From contig NZ_LQOY01000151.1 in the NCBI RefSeq assembly GCF_002101675.1, positions 1-64,000 on the forward strand: 64,000 bases of DNA, given 5' to 3'. This DNA comes from Mycobacterium gordonae (GTDB lineage Bacteria > Actinomycetota > Actinomycetes > Mycobacteriales > Mycobacteriaceae). This document shows, piece after piece, positions 36,836 to 48,216 of the stretch. A model generated the notes under the pieces. The model was not told the origin of the DNA. It did not search any database and was given only the letters and a program-made list of their open reading frames with translations. The translations under genes were made by a program, and so were the position numbers. Positions within the stretch are counted from its first letter, which is position 1; the number at the start of each line of letters is the position of its first letter.

Positions 36836-37839
36836 TGGGAGATTCCTTTCAGGCTGCCGATGGAAAGAGAGCCGTCGGATGACGCCGCGGCCTGAGGCGG
36901 CGATTGGGGGAGGGCCGGTGGATCGTCGAGGAAGTCGACGGTGGGGGAGAAGAACAACCCACCGGTGACGGCGGTCGAGAAGTCGAGCACCCGGTCGGTG
37001 TTACCAGGTGGATCACCCAGGAACATGTTGCGCAGCAGGCGTTCTGTCACCGTGGGTGTGCGGGAGTAGCCGATGAAGTAGGTGCCGTATTCGCCCTTGC
37101 CCAGCTCGCCGAAGGGCATGTTATGCCGCACGATTTTGAGTTCGGTGCCGTCCTCGTCGGTGATCACGTTGAGCGCGATATGCGAGTTGGACGGCTTGAC
37201 GTCGTCGCCGAGTTCGATGTCCTCCAACTTGGTTCGCCCGATCACCCGCTCCTGCTCGGTGACCGAGAGCGAATCCCAGGACGTCATATCGTGCAGGTAG
37301 CGCTGGACATGGACGTAGCAGGAGCCGGCGAAACCGGGGTCCTCGTCCCCAACCGTGGTGGCGCTGACGGCGATTGCACCGTCCGGGTTTTCGGTGCCGT
37401 CGACGAAACCCAGCAGGTCGCGGTTGTCGAAGAAGCGAAAGCCGTGCACTTCGTCGACCACCGTCACCGCACCGGCCATCGCCTTGAGGATGCGCCCGGC
37501 CAGTTCGAAACACACGTCCATGGATTCGGCCCGGATGTGGAACAGCAGATCGCCGGGTGTCACGGGCGCGGAGTGGCGCGGCCCCGTCAATGGGGTGAAG
37601 GGATGCAGCTCGGCGGGCCGTGGACCGGAGAACAACCGGTCCCAGGCGTCAGACCCGATGGAGGTGATCGCCGACAGTCGTTTGGTCGGGTCGCGAAAAC
37701 CGATCGCGCGCACCAGGCCCGAGATGTCGGGCAGCGCGGCGTGGACCACCTCCTCGCCACCGTCGTCGATGGTGGCGACCAGAAAGATCGCGGCTGGCGT
37801 CAATGGCGCCAGAATGGGCTGCGGCTGAACAGCGGGCAC
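36832..37839 (-). CDS. dyp: DyP-type heme peroxidase, encapsulin cargo
   Basis: 335 residues from GTG 37839. The family motif GFVDGTENPDG (G-x-x-D-G, about residue 150) holds the catalytic Asp; the proximal heme His is in the downstream HNMPFG region. The last residues include DGSLSIGSLKG, the docking peptide that loads cargo into encapsulin shells. A TTG two codons upstream gives a longer frame, but TAGGGT lies 7 bases before GTG 37839, favouring a leaderless start there. Confidence 0.93.
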   Translation of the reverse strand: MPAVQPQPILAPLTPAAIFLVATIDDGGEEVVHAALPDISGLVRAIGFRDPTKRLSAITSIGSDAWDRLFSGPRPAELHPFTPLTGPRHSAPVTPGDLLFHIRAESMDVCFELAGRILKAMAGAVTVVDEVHGFRFFDNRDLLGFVDGTENPDGAIAVSATTVGDEDPGFAGSCYVHVQRYLHDMTSWDSLSVTEQERVIGRTKLEDIELGDDVKPSNSHIALNVITDEDGTELKIVRHNMPFGELGKGEYGTYFIGYSRTPTVTERLLRNMFLGDPPGNTDRVLDFSTAVTGGLFFSPTVDFLDDPPALPQSPPQAAASSDGSLSIGSLKGISQ

Positions 37840-37846
37840 AGGCAAG

Positions 37847-37852
37847 ACCCTA
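37847..37852 (-). promoter_or_regulatory. Predicted -10 hexamer for leaderless DyP-encapsulin mRNA
   Basis: TAGGGT on the minus strand, 7 bases before GTG 37839. It helps choose the DyP start and is back to back with the pepC promoter. Confidence 0.4.
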
Positions 37853-37877
37853 ACGCCCCTGTGAAGGGGACGGTGCT

Positions 37878-37883
37878 TAACCT
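37878..37883 (+). promoter_or_regulatory. Predicted -10 hexamer for leaderless pepC mRNA
   Basis: TAACCT, 6 bases before ATG 37890; no Shine-Dalgarno. Confidence 0.4.
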
Positions 37884-37889
37884 GACTAC

Positions 37890-39158
37890 ATGGTGGCCAC
37901 CGCCCGCGGCCTGGGTGAATTCATTGATGCGTCCCCGTCGCCGTTCCACGCGTGCGCGACGGCGGCCGCCCGGTTGCTCGACGCCGGATACACCGAATTG
38001 AGCGAGTTCGATCGCTGGCCTGAGCAGCCGGGGCGTTATTTCATCCGCCGCGCCGGCTCGCTGGTCGCCTGGAGCGGGCGCGCCGGTCTGGCCCCGTTCC
38101 GGATCGTCGGCGCGCACACCGACAGCCCCAACCTGCGGGTCAAGCAGCACCCGGACCGCTGCGTGGCCGGCTGGAAGGTGGTGGCGCTGGAGCCCTACGG
38201 GGGCGCCTGGCTGAACTCGTGGCTGGATCGGGACCTGGGCATCAGCGGGCGGTTGTCGGTGCGGGATGGCAGCCGGATCACTCATCGGCTGGTCCGGATC
38301 GACGAGCCGATTCTGCGGGTTCCACAGTTGGCCATCCACCTTGCCGAGGACCGTAGGTCGCTGACGCTGGATCCGCAGCGCCACCTCAACGCGGTGTGGG
38401 GAGTGGGTGAGGCGGCCGAGTCGTTCGTCGATTACGTCGCCGAGCAAGCCGGGGTGTCCGCGGGCGATGTGTTATCCGCCGACCTCATGACGCATGACCT
38501 GACACCCGCCACGGTCGTCGGGGCTGACGGCAGCCTGCTGAGCGCTCCACGGCTGGATAACCAGGCCAGCTGCTACGCCGGACTGGAAGCGTTACTGGCC
38601 CTGGACACCACAGCACCGGGTGAATTCCTACCCGTGCTGGTGCTCTTCGACCACGAAGAGGTCGGCTCGACGTCCGATCATGGCGCCCAATCCAACTTGC
38701 TGGAGACGGTGCTGGAACGCATCGTGCTCGCCGCCGGCGGCAACCGCGAAGACGTCCTGCGGCTGCTGCCGGCCTCGCTGCTGGCGTCGGCCGACATGGC
38801 GCACGCCACCCACCCCAACTATCCCGAGCGCCACGAACCGGGACACCAGATCGCGGTCAACGGGGGACCGGTGCTCAAGGTGCACCCGAATCTGCGGTAC
38901 GCCACCGACGGACGCACCGCGGCGGCCTTTGCCGTTGCCTGCGAACAGGCGGGGGTGCCGCTGCAGCGCTACGAGCATCGCGCCGATCTGCCCTGTGGGT
39001 CGACGATCGGGCCGATGGCCTCGGCACGTACCGGCATTCCGACCGTCGACGTCGGGGCTCCGCAGCTGGCCATGCATTCCGCGCGGGAGTTGATGGGTGC
39101 GCACGACGTCGGTACGTATGCGGCTGCACTGCAGGCGTTTCTGGCCCCCGAGGCCTAG
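37890..39158 (+). CDS. pepC: M18 family aminopeptidase (aspartyl aminopeptidase type)
   Basis: 422 residues. The M18 metal ligands are visible: [10 protein letters not shown] (His, about residue 78), [22 protein letters not shown] with the catalytic Glu pair, and the late MHSARELMG His. It removes N-terminal residues from peptides in the cytoplasm; acidic residues are preferred by the best-known relatives. The start is ATG 37890. It is divergent from the DyP gene. Confidence 0.93.
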   Translation: MVATARGLGEFIDASPSPFHACATAAARLLDAGYTELSEFDRWPEQPGRYFIRRAGSLVAWSGRAGLAPFRIVGAHTDSPNLRVKQHPDRCVAGWKVVALEPYGGAWLNSWLDRDLGISGRLSVRDGSRITHRLVRIDEPILRVPQLAIHLAEDRRSLTLDPQRHLNAVWGVGEAAESFVDYVAEQAGVSAGDVLSADLMTHDLTPATVVGADGSLLSAPRLDNQASCYAGLEALLALDTTAPGEFLPVLVLFDHEEVGSTSDHGAQSNLLETVLERIVLAAGGNREDVLRLLPASLLASADMAHATHPNYPERHEPGHQIAVNGGPVLKVHPNLRYATDGRTAAAFAVACEQAGVPLQRYEHRADLPCGSTIGPMASARTGIPTVDVGAPQLAMHSARELMGAHDVGTYAAALQAFLAPEA

Positions 39159-39161
39159 AGT
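39156..39161 (+). promoter_or_regulatory. Predicted -10 hexamer overlapping the pepC stop
   Basis: TAGAGT, whose TAG is the pepC stop codon, 7 bases before ATG 39169 of the VOC gene. Confidence 0.35.
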
Positions 39162-39168
39162 CGGCGGT

Positions 39169-39516
39169 ATGGCGCTCAAAGTCGAGATGGTCACCTTTGA
39201 TTGCACCGACCCGGTGGCGCTCGCCGGTTGGTGGGCCGAGCAGTTCGGCGGCACGACGCACGAGTTGATGCCGGGTGAGTTCATCGCTGTGATACGCCCG
39301 GACGGGCCGCGGCTCGCTTTTCAGAAGGTGCCCGATCCGACCCCCGGGAAGAACCGCGTTCATCTCGATTTCGGCGCCGAGGATATGGAGGCCGAGGTCA
39401 CCCGGCTGACCGCGGCGGGGGCCAGCAAGATCGAACGGCACAGCTTCGGCGACAACTTCCGCTGGGTGGTGCTGGCCGATCCGGAAGGCAACCAGTTCTG
39501 CGTCGTCGGCACCTAG
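39169..39516 (+). CDS. VOC (glyoxalase/bleomycin-resistance fold) protein, Rv0801-like
   Basis: 115 residues from ATG 39169; the frame is open to 39097 inside pepC. MVTFDCTDPVALAGWWAEQFGG, NRVHLDFGAED and LADPEGNQFCVV are the two beta-alpha-beta-beta-beta modules of a single-chain VOC protein. His and Glu in usual metal positions are partly present (VHLDF), so activity is uncertain. It lies directly before purL and may share its transcript. Confidence 0.88.
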   Translation: MALKVEMVTFDCTDPVALAGWWAEQFGGTTHELMPGEFIAVIRPDGPRLAFQKVPDPTPGKNRVHLDFGAEDMEAEVTRLTAAGASKIERHSFGDNFRWVVLADPEGNQFCVVGT

Positions 39517-39526
39517 GGCGGGAACC

Positions 39527-41818
<2,292 letters not shown>

Positions 41819-41835
41819 GGCTTCGCGCACTGGGT

Positions 41836-42456
41836 TTGGCTACCGCCCTGGTCGGCTGGAGCTTGGTCAGCCCGCGGCTACGGTCCGCCTACCGGACACC
41901 GGCGCAGGCCGCTGCCGGCAGCATGCTGGCGTTGACGACCGCCAAGCCCTTGGGATTTCGTCCACCCCGGGTGTGGGCGGGATTGCGGTGGGGCTCCATG
42001 GCAGCGGCACTGGTCACGGCGACGATCGCGGCGACCACGCCGGTTCCGAAGGTGCGGCTGTCGATGTCGGCGCGCGAGTTGCCGGAGTCGGTACCCGGCT
42101 GGCTGGCATGGCACATCCCGGTCGGCACCGTCTGGGCCGAGGAGGCCGCCTTCCGCGGGGCGCTGGGTGACGTCGCCGCGAAAGCCTTCGGTCCTACCCG
42201 CGGACGGCTCTTGCAGGCCGGCGCGTTCGGCCTGTCACACATCGCCGACGCGCGCATGGTCGGCGAACCGTTGCTGCCCGTCGTGGTGGTCACCGGCCTG
42301 GCGGGCTGGGTGTTCGGGTGGTTGGCCGAGCGCAGCGGAAGCTTGGTGGCGCCGATCCTGGTGCACCTGGCCATCAATGAGGCCGGTGCGATAGCCGCGG
42401 TCGTCGTGCAGCGGAGAACGTGGAACAGCTCACACGACGCGCGATCTGCCGCCTGA
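41836..42456 (+). CDS. CPBP (CAAX-like) intramembrane protease, Rv0804-like
   Basis: 206 residues from TTG 41836, an uncertain start set by the purL stop at 41818 and by family length; no ATG or GTG fits. Several hydrophobic segments are present. The CPBP signatures are visible: WAEEAAFRGAL (E-E-x-x-x-R), FGLSHIADA with a His, and the last segment LVHLAINEAGA with His and Asn. These proteases cleave or bind inside the membrane; the substrate is unknown. Confidence 0.8.
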   Translation: MATALVGWSLVSPRLRSAYRTPAQAAAGSMLALTTAKPLGFRPPRVWAGLRWGSMAAALVTATIAATTPVPKVRLSMSARELPESVPGWLAWHIPVGTVWAEEAAFRGALGDVAAKAFGPTRGRLLQAGAFGLSHIADARMVGEPLLPVVVVTGLAGWVFGWLAERSGSLVAPILVHLAINEAGAIAAVVVQRRTWNSSHDARSAA

Positions 42457-42513
42457 GCCCCTACACTTGTTAATTGCTTGTTAAATCCCCAGCTAGAGAG
42501 GGCGGCACCGCCG

Positions 42514-43473
42514 GTGCACAGACTCAGGGCCGCGGAGCACCCGCGGCCGGACTACGTACTCCTGCATATCAGCGACACCCACCTCGTCGGTGGGGACGGT
42601 CCGCTCTACGGCGACGTGGATGCCGACGGACGGCTGGGTGAACTCCTCGGACAGCTCAACCACTCGGGGGTGCGCCCCGACGCCATCGTCTTCACCGGTG
42701 ACCTCGCCGACAAGGGCGAACCGGCCGCCTACCGCAAGCTTCGCGACCTGGTGGAGCCGTTCGCGGCCGACCTTGGGGCCGAACTCATCTGGGTGATGGG
42801 CAACCACGACGATCGGGCCGAACTGCGTCGGCTGCTGCTGGACGAAGTGCCGTCGATGGCGCCGCTCGACCACGTGCGCACGGTCGACGGGCTGCGGATC
42901 ATCACGTTGGATACCTCGGTGCCGGGGCATCACCATGGTGAGATCCGGGCATCTCAATTGGATTGGCTCGCAGGCGAGCTGGCGACACCAGCGCCTGACG
43001 GCACCATTCTGGCGTTGCACCATCCGCCGATTCCGAGCGTGCTCGATATGGCCGTCACCGTGGAACTGCGTGACCAGGCCCCTCTTGGGCGGGTGCTCAA
43101 AGGCAGCGACGTCCGCGCCATCCTGGCCGGGCACCTGCACTACTCGACCAATGCAACCTTCGTCGGCATCCCGGTGTCGGTCGCCTCGGCTACCTGCTAT
43201 ACCCAGGACCTCACGGTAGCCGTCGGCGGGACACGCGGCCGGGACGGCGCTCAGGCCTGCAACTTGGTGCACGTCTACCCCGAAACCGTTGTGCACTCCG
43301 TCATTCCGCTGGGTGGCGGCAACACCGTGGGCACCTTCGTCTCACCCGATCAGGCGCAACGCAATATTGCCGAAGCCGGCATATTCATCGAGCAGTCGTC
43401 GCGTCGCGACTCGCTTTTCAGTCCCGCTCGGATGGTGCTCGCGTCGACGGCACCGCGAAATCGGGCCGACTGA
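42514..43473 (+). CDS. Class III cyclic-nucleotide phosphodiesterase (Rv0805-like)
   Basis: 319 residues from GTG 42514 (the frame is open to TTG 42478). Binuclear metallophosphoesterase motifs are complete: ISDTHL, FTGDLAD, GNHDDR, LHHPP and GHLHYSTN. The M. tuberculosis counterpart hydrolyses cAMP and 2',3'-cyclic nucleotides. The partial cyclase protein at the window's left end makes it tempting to link them, but that is only proximity. Its last 56 bases overlap the convergent cpsY. Confidence 0.93.
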   Translation: MHRLRAAEHPRPDYVLLHISDTHLVGGDGPLYGDVDADGRLGELLGQLNHSGVRPDAIVFTGDLADKGEPAAYRKLRDLVEPFAADLGAELIWVMGNHDDRAELRRLLLDEVPSMAPLDHVRTVDGLRIITLDTSVPGHHHGEIRASQLDWLAGELATPAPDGTILALHHPPIPSVLDMAVTVELRDQAPLGRVLKGSDVRAILAGHLHYSTNATFVGIPVSVASATCYTQDLTVAVGGTRGRDGAQACNLVHVYPETVVHSVIPLGGGNTVGTFVSPDQAQRNIAEAGIFIEQSSRRDSLFSPARMVLASTAPRNRAD

Positions 43474-45016
43474 CGTCAACAGCGACTTTCTCCCAGGGGG
43501 CTGGGATCGGGAAGTACCGATCCAGGAAGTCGACGACCCGTTTGGTGCGCTCAGCAGCGCCGACTTCGGGACAACTGCTGTCGTTGAGGCAGAAGAAGTC
43601 GTATCGGCGATTTTTTCGCAACTCGGGCAGTAGATTCAGGCCTGCCCTCGTGGTCGTGTTCACATACCGGACTCTGGCTTTCTCCTGCTGCACAGCGCGT
43701 CCCGTCATCAGCGCGTAGTAGTGATAGAACGAGTTGGTCACCGAGATATCGGTACAGGAGCGAAACGCGCTCGCCTGGGTGCGGGCGAAGTCTTCTGGGA
43801 ATTCCCGCTCCATCTCCAGCAGCACGCTCTTGCGTAGCGGGACGGCGGTGTGCTCGAGATGGCGGGTGATGATCTGCCCGAACCGCTCGAACAGCAGCTG
43901 GCGGTTCACCCTGGCGGCGTTCTCGAAGCCGCTGCGGGTGGCGTCGTTCGTGCCCAGCCCGATCCGAGTCTTGGCTTCGATGAACCTGCTGACCCCGCCG
44001 GGGGAGAAGAACATGCTGGCCTGCAAAGGCCGGCCGAAGAACATGTCATCGTTGGAGTACAGAAAGTGCTCACTCAGGTCGGCGATGTTGTGGAGTTGGC
44101 TCTCGACCGCGTGGGAGTTGTAAGTCGGTAGCGCCGCCGGATCCGAGAAGTGTTCGACGGCGGGCACAATGGTGATCTTCGGGTGTTCAGCCAACCACGG
44201 CGGTGGCGCCGAATCCGTCGCGATGAAGATGCGCCGGATCCACGGTGCGAACATATTGACCGAGCGCAGCGCGTACTTCAGTTCGTCGATCTGGCGGATT
44301 CGCGCTTCGGCGTCGTCGCCTTCGCCGACGACATGCCCGGACATCCGCGCCGCGCGCTGAGCGCGAAACGCCGGATCGCTGCCGTCGACCCAGGAGAACA
44401 CCAGGTCGATGTCGAAGGTGACATCACTGGCGTGCGGGGTGAACATGCCCTCTAGGGTCGGCCACTTGTAGCCGTAGAGTTTGACAGTTGCCGGGGTGAC
44501 TTCGGACCGCGGCAGGAGCGTGCGGGTCAGGGAGTTCTCTACCGGGCACCCGATCACGCTCTCCTCGAAGACCCAGAATTGCAGATCGACGCCGAATGCC
44601 GGTCCGAAGCGAAAGCCGCCCGGTGCGATCCGGCGCCGGTACAGTCGCAGGATGCGTGGATCCGGCGACGGGGACAACCGGCCGTCGGCCAGCAATGCGG
44701 GGGAAACACCAGTTGCATCCAGAGTTTTGGCGTACATCGGCTCGGCAGTGCAGGCGGCCGCCAACGCACGTTCGACGGCGGAACGCAGTCGGATATCGAC
44801 GGCGATAACCGGACGGTCCCGGTGATTGCGAATCAGCAGGTAAGGAATATCGGCTCGGTTCAACGTCTTTCGAAGGAAGATCAGGTCTTCGATCTGTGCC
44901 TCGTGGGGCGTCAGGCTCGATTCCAGGCGGGCCATCTTGCCGCGCCGGGTAACGATGATGGGGGTAGGCGGGCGTTGCGCCGACTGGCCGTCGTCGCGGG
45001 AGAAGATCATGGGCAC
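43418..45016 (-). CDS. cpsY: Stealth-family sugar-phosphate transferase (CpsY)
   Basis: 532 residues from GTG 45016 (GAAGGCGG upstream); the frame stays open to TTG 45109, and ATG 45010 is also possible. [40 protein letters not shown]-like block (YSNDDMFFG) and the later [14 protein letters not shown] are conserved Stealth regions, which belong to hexose-1-phosphate transferases making phosphodiester-linked capsular polymers. Older databases call it an epimerase, which the sequence does not support. It overlaps the phosphodiesterase 3' end. Confidence 0.9.
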   Translation of the reverse strand: MPMIFSRDDGQSAQRPPTPIIVTRRGKMARLESSLTPHEAQIEDLIFLRKTLNRADIPYLLIRNHRDRPVIAVDIRLRSAVERALAAACTAEPMYAKTLDATGVSPALLADGRLSPSPDPRILRLYRRRIAPGGFRFGPAFGVDLQFWVFEESVIGCPVENSLTRTLLPRSEVTPATVKLYGYKWPTLEGMFTPHASDVTFDIDLVFSWVDGSDPAFRAQRAARMSGHVVGEGDDAEARIRQIDELKYALRSVNMFAPWIRRIFIATDSAPPPWLAEHPKITIVPAVEHFSDPAALPTYNSHAVESQLHNIADLSEHFLYSNDDMFFGRPLQASMFFSPGGVSRFIEAKTRIGLGTNDATRSGFENAARVNRQLLFERFGQIITRHLEHTAVPLRKSVLLEMEREFPEDFARTQASAFRSCTDISVTNSFYHYYALMTGRAVQQEKARVRYVNTTTRAGLNLLPELRKNRRYDFFCLNDSSCPEVGAAERTKRVVDFLDRYFPIPAPWEKVAVDVSRPDFAVPSTRAPSERD

Positions 45017-45131
45017 CGGAAACACCGCCTTCGCTCGAAGTGACCACAGCAACCGGAGAATCTCATACTTCAGGCGTGGGCGCGCGGTGGAGCAGGGTGG
45101 CGTCGACAACTGTTGCAGGACAGTCGATTTA

Positions 45132-45144
45132 GTCAGAAACTGAC
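45132..45144. promoter_or_regulatory. Palindrome GTCAG-AAA-CTGAC upstream of cpsY
   Basis: Perfect 5-bp arms with a 3-base centre in an unusually AT-rich 100-base stretch (45118-45215) between cpsY and the HAD lipoprotein stop. It could be an operator for cpsY or a small hairpin. Nothing else is recognised in this gap. Confidence 0.3.
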
Positions 45145-45215
45145 ATCTATAGTTAATTCCGGGGTTACGCCGGTGTCATACTGAGTTCAGTTCCCGGAAA
45201 TATTCCAGTCGTTCT

Positions 45216-46457
45216 TCAGTGTACTCGATCCTGCTGGTCGGCCACCACGCTGCCGTCGGCGCCGTGTAGTGGCGCCTGACCGCCGTCGGGCTGGTCGAAG
45301 CCCTGGGTAGCGCACGGATACGGTGGGCTCTGCGGCAGCGGGTTGATGAACGTCGGATTGATCAACCAGCGGCCATCGGAGCTGGAGTAGGCCCGGCACA
45401 TCAGTTCGATCTGATTGCGATTCAGCACGAGTCGCAGCTCGGTGGCATCGGAAACGAAGGTCACGTCGCCGTCGGAGTCGCCCGCGGCGAACACCTGGCG
45501 GCGGGGTTCGGGTGCGGCCGCAAACGCCGCCGGGCCGGTGATGCCGAGCACCTGCTGGTTGATGCGGCATCGTTTGCCTTCGTTGAACGGCATGGACGGT
45601 TCACCGCCGCAGTACGCAAGCCGTGGTGTCAGCACGCCGCCGTCGTGATCGGTGAGCACGCCCATCACCCGGTCGGCGGGAACGCCGACATCCGCGGCCC
45701 AGACCCGCACCACCAATTCCGGAGACGCCGAGATCACCCGCACGTCGAATCCGTTGGCCTGCAACGCGCCCACCAGGTCACGCATCTGCTGGTAATAGCG
45801 CACCCAGGCCGTTTGCCGGGTGCTGCCCACCGTTTGTTCGGCGCCCTGCGGCGCGTCCAGATTCTCCTGCCTGGCGGCGGCGGCAAACCCGGTGACCTCA
45901 GCGTCGGTCCAGCCGGCGAGCAGCTGCAGCAGCCACGCGTCCACCGGTTTGAACCGGCGATGGTTGAAGCCGGCGAACGCCGCTTGCGCCGAGCGTGTTT
46001 GGCCGTCTGAGTAGATGGACACCAACTCGTCGGCGCACCCGGTGCCGGGTCCGGACCCCGTCGGCAGGATCTGGCCGGGCGGCGCAAGGCTTCCGCAGGC
46101 GGCGCCGAGGGCCGTCGCGGCCGCCGGGGTGAGGAAGGGGCTGGTGGTGGTCCAGTCGCCGCGGGCGGGCTGGCGCACCTTGGAGTTTCGTATCACCCAG
46201 AAGAACGTGGCGTGCCCGATATCGTTGCGGATCATGGTGTTGTCCCAGTCGAACAACGCCAACGGTGCGGTGGTCCCGGGCTTGCCGCAGGTCCCGAGCC
46301 GACCGATCATCGCGTTGATCCGGTCACGGTTGTCGCCGTACCAGCCGGAGTCGACCTGCAATTGCCGGCAGTCGCCCTGCCGTGCGGCGCCGGTGCTGTG
46401 GCAGGCGGTGACGACGAGCAGGGTCAGCGCGGCCAGTGTGCGCAACAGGGATGTCAT
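45216..46457 (-). CDS. HAD-superfamily phosphatase lipoprotein
   Basis: 413 residues from ATG 46457. The N-terminal signal LLRTLAALTLLVVTACHS ends in a lipobox-like VTAC, so the protein is probably lipid-anchored outside the membrane. All four HAD motifs are visible: FDWDNTMIRND, VISASPE, a Lys in NEGKRCRI and AAGDSDGDVTF. The phosphoserine/phosphorylcholine-phosphatase branch is the nearest I can name, and the substrate is inferred only. Its start overlaps the MCE gene stop (ATGA), a coupled pair that I do not recall at this place in M. tuberculosis. Confidence 0.85.
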   Translation of the reverse strand: MTSLLRTLAALTLLVVTACHSTGAARQGDCRQLQVDSGWYGDNRDRINAMIGRLGTCGKPGTTAPLALFDWDNTMIRNDIGHATFFWVIRNSKVRQPARGDWTTTSPFLTPAAATALGAACGSLAPPGQILPTGSGPGTGCADELVSIYSDGQTRSAQAAFAGFNHRRFKPVDAWLLQLLAGWTDAEVTGFAAAARQENLDAPQGAEQTVGSTRQTAWVRYYQQMRDLVGALQANGFDVRVISASPELVVRVWAADVGVPADRVMGVLTDHDGGVLTPRLAYCGGEPSMPFNEGKRCRINQQVLGITGPAAFAAAPEPRRQVFAAGDSDGDVTFVSDATELRLVLNRNQIELMCRAYSSSDGRWLINPTFINPLPQSPPYPCATQGFDQPDGGQAPLHGADGSVVADQQDRVH

Positions 46458-47668
46458 GGGTTGATGGTGTAGTCGCCGATTTGCCGGCCCCACACGTAAT
46501 CGAGAAACATCGGTGAACCGATTTCGAAATGGTTGTAGGGGGCCAGGTCGTAGCCGGCGTCCATCACCAGATAGGGAGCGGGCCACAAGTCTCGGGTGAT
46601 CTTCTTCCAGCAGCCCGGTTGCCCGCCCGGGCCGCCCCTGGTGTTGGTCCGGGGCAGGTTTTCGGGGTAGATGTACGGGCCCGGTGCGCCGGTGATGGCT
46701 CCTGACGACGACGCGCCGAGCGCGTAACCGTTGAATCCCAACGCATTTCGGATCCGGGGCGCAACTTCGTCGTAGTTGTGCAGGGTGCACACGATTTCGG
46801 GACTGTACTCGTCGAGCAGCTGGGCGGTAGGGAGCAGGTCGGCAGCCCCCCGCGCCAGGTACGGTCCCGCCCGTTCGAACACCGGTGTCGCGGTGTCGGC
46901 GAACCCGGCGGCCGCCAGCAACGCCGAGTCCAGCTCGGTGCGCTGCTGACTGACGGTGCTTGCGGTGGTGGCCGCCTGGTTGAGGGCCGCCAGCAGTTCC
47001 GGTGCGGCGTCGGCGTAGACGTCCCCGAGAACGGCCAGTCGCTGCATGTCCAGGCGGACCGCCGGCAGTTGCGGGTTGAGGTCGTCGAGGATGGCGTTTC
47101 CGTTGGTCAGGGAGGCACCGAATTTGTCACCCAGCCCGGCCAGCGCCAGACCTGCCGCATTGAGCGTCAGGTTGAGTTTCACCGGATCGACCTTGTCCGC
47201 GATGGCGGTCAAGGTTTGGAACAGCGTGTTGAATTCGGTGGTGACCTTGGTCGCATCGATCACGACGGCGGGCGTAATGTGTTGTGCCGCAGGAACTGTC
47301 GGTGAGCTGAGGGACACGTACTTGTTGCCGAACACGGTGGTGGCCTTGATCTCGGCGGCCACGTTCGCCGGAATCTGCGGAATGTACTTGGGGAAGATGT
47401 CGAGGATCAGCTGGGCGGCGGGGTGGCCGTCGCGGGTGATCTCGGAAATGGTGGCCACCCGCCCGATCTGGACGCCGTTGTAGGTGACCTTCGCGCCCCG
47501 GTCCATCACCAGGCCCGCGCGTGGTGCCACCATGGTCAGCTTCGTCTTCGGGGTGAAATTGCCGCGGAACTGCCAGTACAGCGCGCCCAGGACGAGCGTC
47601 AGCGCCACCAGCGCGATCAGGCCGATGGTTCGGTAGGGTGGCCGCGCGCCCGAGCGACGACGCTCCAT
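46454..47668 (-). CDS. Orphan MCE-family lipid-transport protein
   Basis: 404 residues. One N-terminal membrane anchor (about 14-33), then an MCE/MlaD domain (about 38-120: GLVMDRGAKVTYNGVQIGRV, VFGNKYVSL) and a long helical tail, the plan of mycobacterial Mce proteins. Those normally come six to an operon with two YrbE permeases. Here it stands alone with a HAD lipoprotein. ATG 47668 lies 9 bases from TAGGGT. It may work with a distant Mce machine. Confidence 0.9.
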   Translation of the reverse strand: MERRRSGARPPYRTIGLIALVALTLVLGALYWQFRGNFTPKTKLTMVAPRAGLVMDRGAKVTYNGVQIGRVATISEITRDGHPAAQLILDIFPKYIPQIPANVAAEIKATTVFGNKYVSLSSPTVPAAQHITPAVVIDATKVTTEFNTLFQTLTAIADKVDPVKLNLTLNAAGLALAGLGDKFGASLTNGNAILDDLNPQLPAVRLDMQRLAVLGDVYADAAPELLAALNQAATTASTVSQQRTELDSALLAAAGFADTATPVFERAGPYLARGAADLLPTAQLLDEYSPEIVCTLHNYDEVAPRIRNALGFNGYALGASSSGAITGAPGPYIYPENLPRTNTRGGPGGQPGCWKKITRDLWPAPYLVMDAGYDLAPYNHFEIGSPMFLDYVWGRQIGDYTINP

Positions 47669-47677
47669 GATTCTGAG

Positions 47678-47687
47678 ACCCTAGGGT
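47678..47687. promoter_or_regulatory. Palindrome ACCCTAGGGT in the 19-base MCE/SCP gap
   Basis: A perfect 10-bp palindrome fills half the gap between two divergent start codons. It reads as a TANNNT-like hexamer on both strands and could be a shared promoter or operator element. Confidence 0.3.
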
Positions 47688-48080
47688 ATGGCCGCCCGTC
47701 CCAAAGCCGATCCGGCAAAGACACGGCAGGCCGTGTCGGCGATTGCGGAGTGGCTGCGTGACGAAACCAGCCCTGCGCCGGAGCGGGCCGACCTCGCGAC
47801 CGCCGTCCGGCTCACGGCGCGCACACTGGCCGATCTGGCGCCCGGCGCCAGCGTGGAAGTGCGGATACCGCCATTCGTCGCCGTGCAGTGCGTATCCGGA
47901 CCGCGGCACACTCGCGGCACACCGCCGAACGTTGTCGAGACGGACCCGCGCACGTGGCTGTTGGTGACAACGGGACTGCTGGGGTTCACCGAGGCTGCGA
48001 CAAGCGGCGTGCTGACCCTTTCCGGCTCCCGGGCCTGTGAAATAGAACACTGGATGCCGTTGTTGCGTTTAGCGTCCTGA
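47688..48080 (+). CDS. Bacterial SCP-like protein (Rv0807-like)
   Basis: 130 residues. The order of strands and the VRIPPFVAVQC, PNVVETDPRTWLLVTTGLLGF blocks match the actinobacterial sterol-carrier-protein orthologue family next to purF. Lipid binding is implied by the fold but unproven. ATG 47688 is the start; any promoter must lie mostly inside the divergent MCE gene. Confidence 0.8.
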   Translation: MAARPKADPAKTRQAVSAIAEWLRDETSPAPERADLATAVRLTARTLADLAPGASVEVRIPPFVAVQCVSGPRHTRGTPPNVVETDPRTWLLVTTGLLGFTEAATSGVLTLSGSRACEIEHWMPLLRLAS

Positions 48081-48133
48081 CATCCATTGACCTGGAGTTT
48101 CGCGCCGACACGCCCGTTGATGACGCCGCAACA

Positions 48134-48156
48134 CGCCCGCCGGCGTTGCGCGGGCG
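48134..48156. terminator. Terminator-like hairpin before purF
   Basis: CGCCCGC (48134-48140) and GCGGGCG (48150-48156) form a 7-bp stem with a 9-base loop after the SCP-like gene; no U-tract. Confidence 0.4.
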
Positions 48157-48170
48157 GCCCGGGGTGCCCG

Positions 48171-48176
48171 TAGACT
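48171..48176 (+). promoter_or_regulatory. Predicted -10 hexamer of purF
   Basis: TAGACT, about 40 bases before GTG 48217, so purF would have a short leader, with AGGGAG as its ribosome site. Confidence 0.35.
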
Positions 48177-48216
48177 CCGAAGCGTCACCAACCGCGCCCT
48201 AGGGAGCCGCCACACC

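Noticed and set aside
43418-45016. UDP-glucose 4-epimerase function for cpsY
   Set aside because: No N-terminal Rossmann glycine motif or Y-x-x-x-K is present; the conserved blocks are those of Stealth sugar-phosphate transferases.
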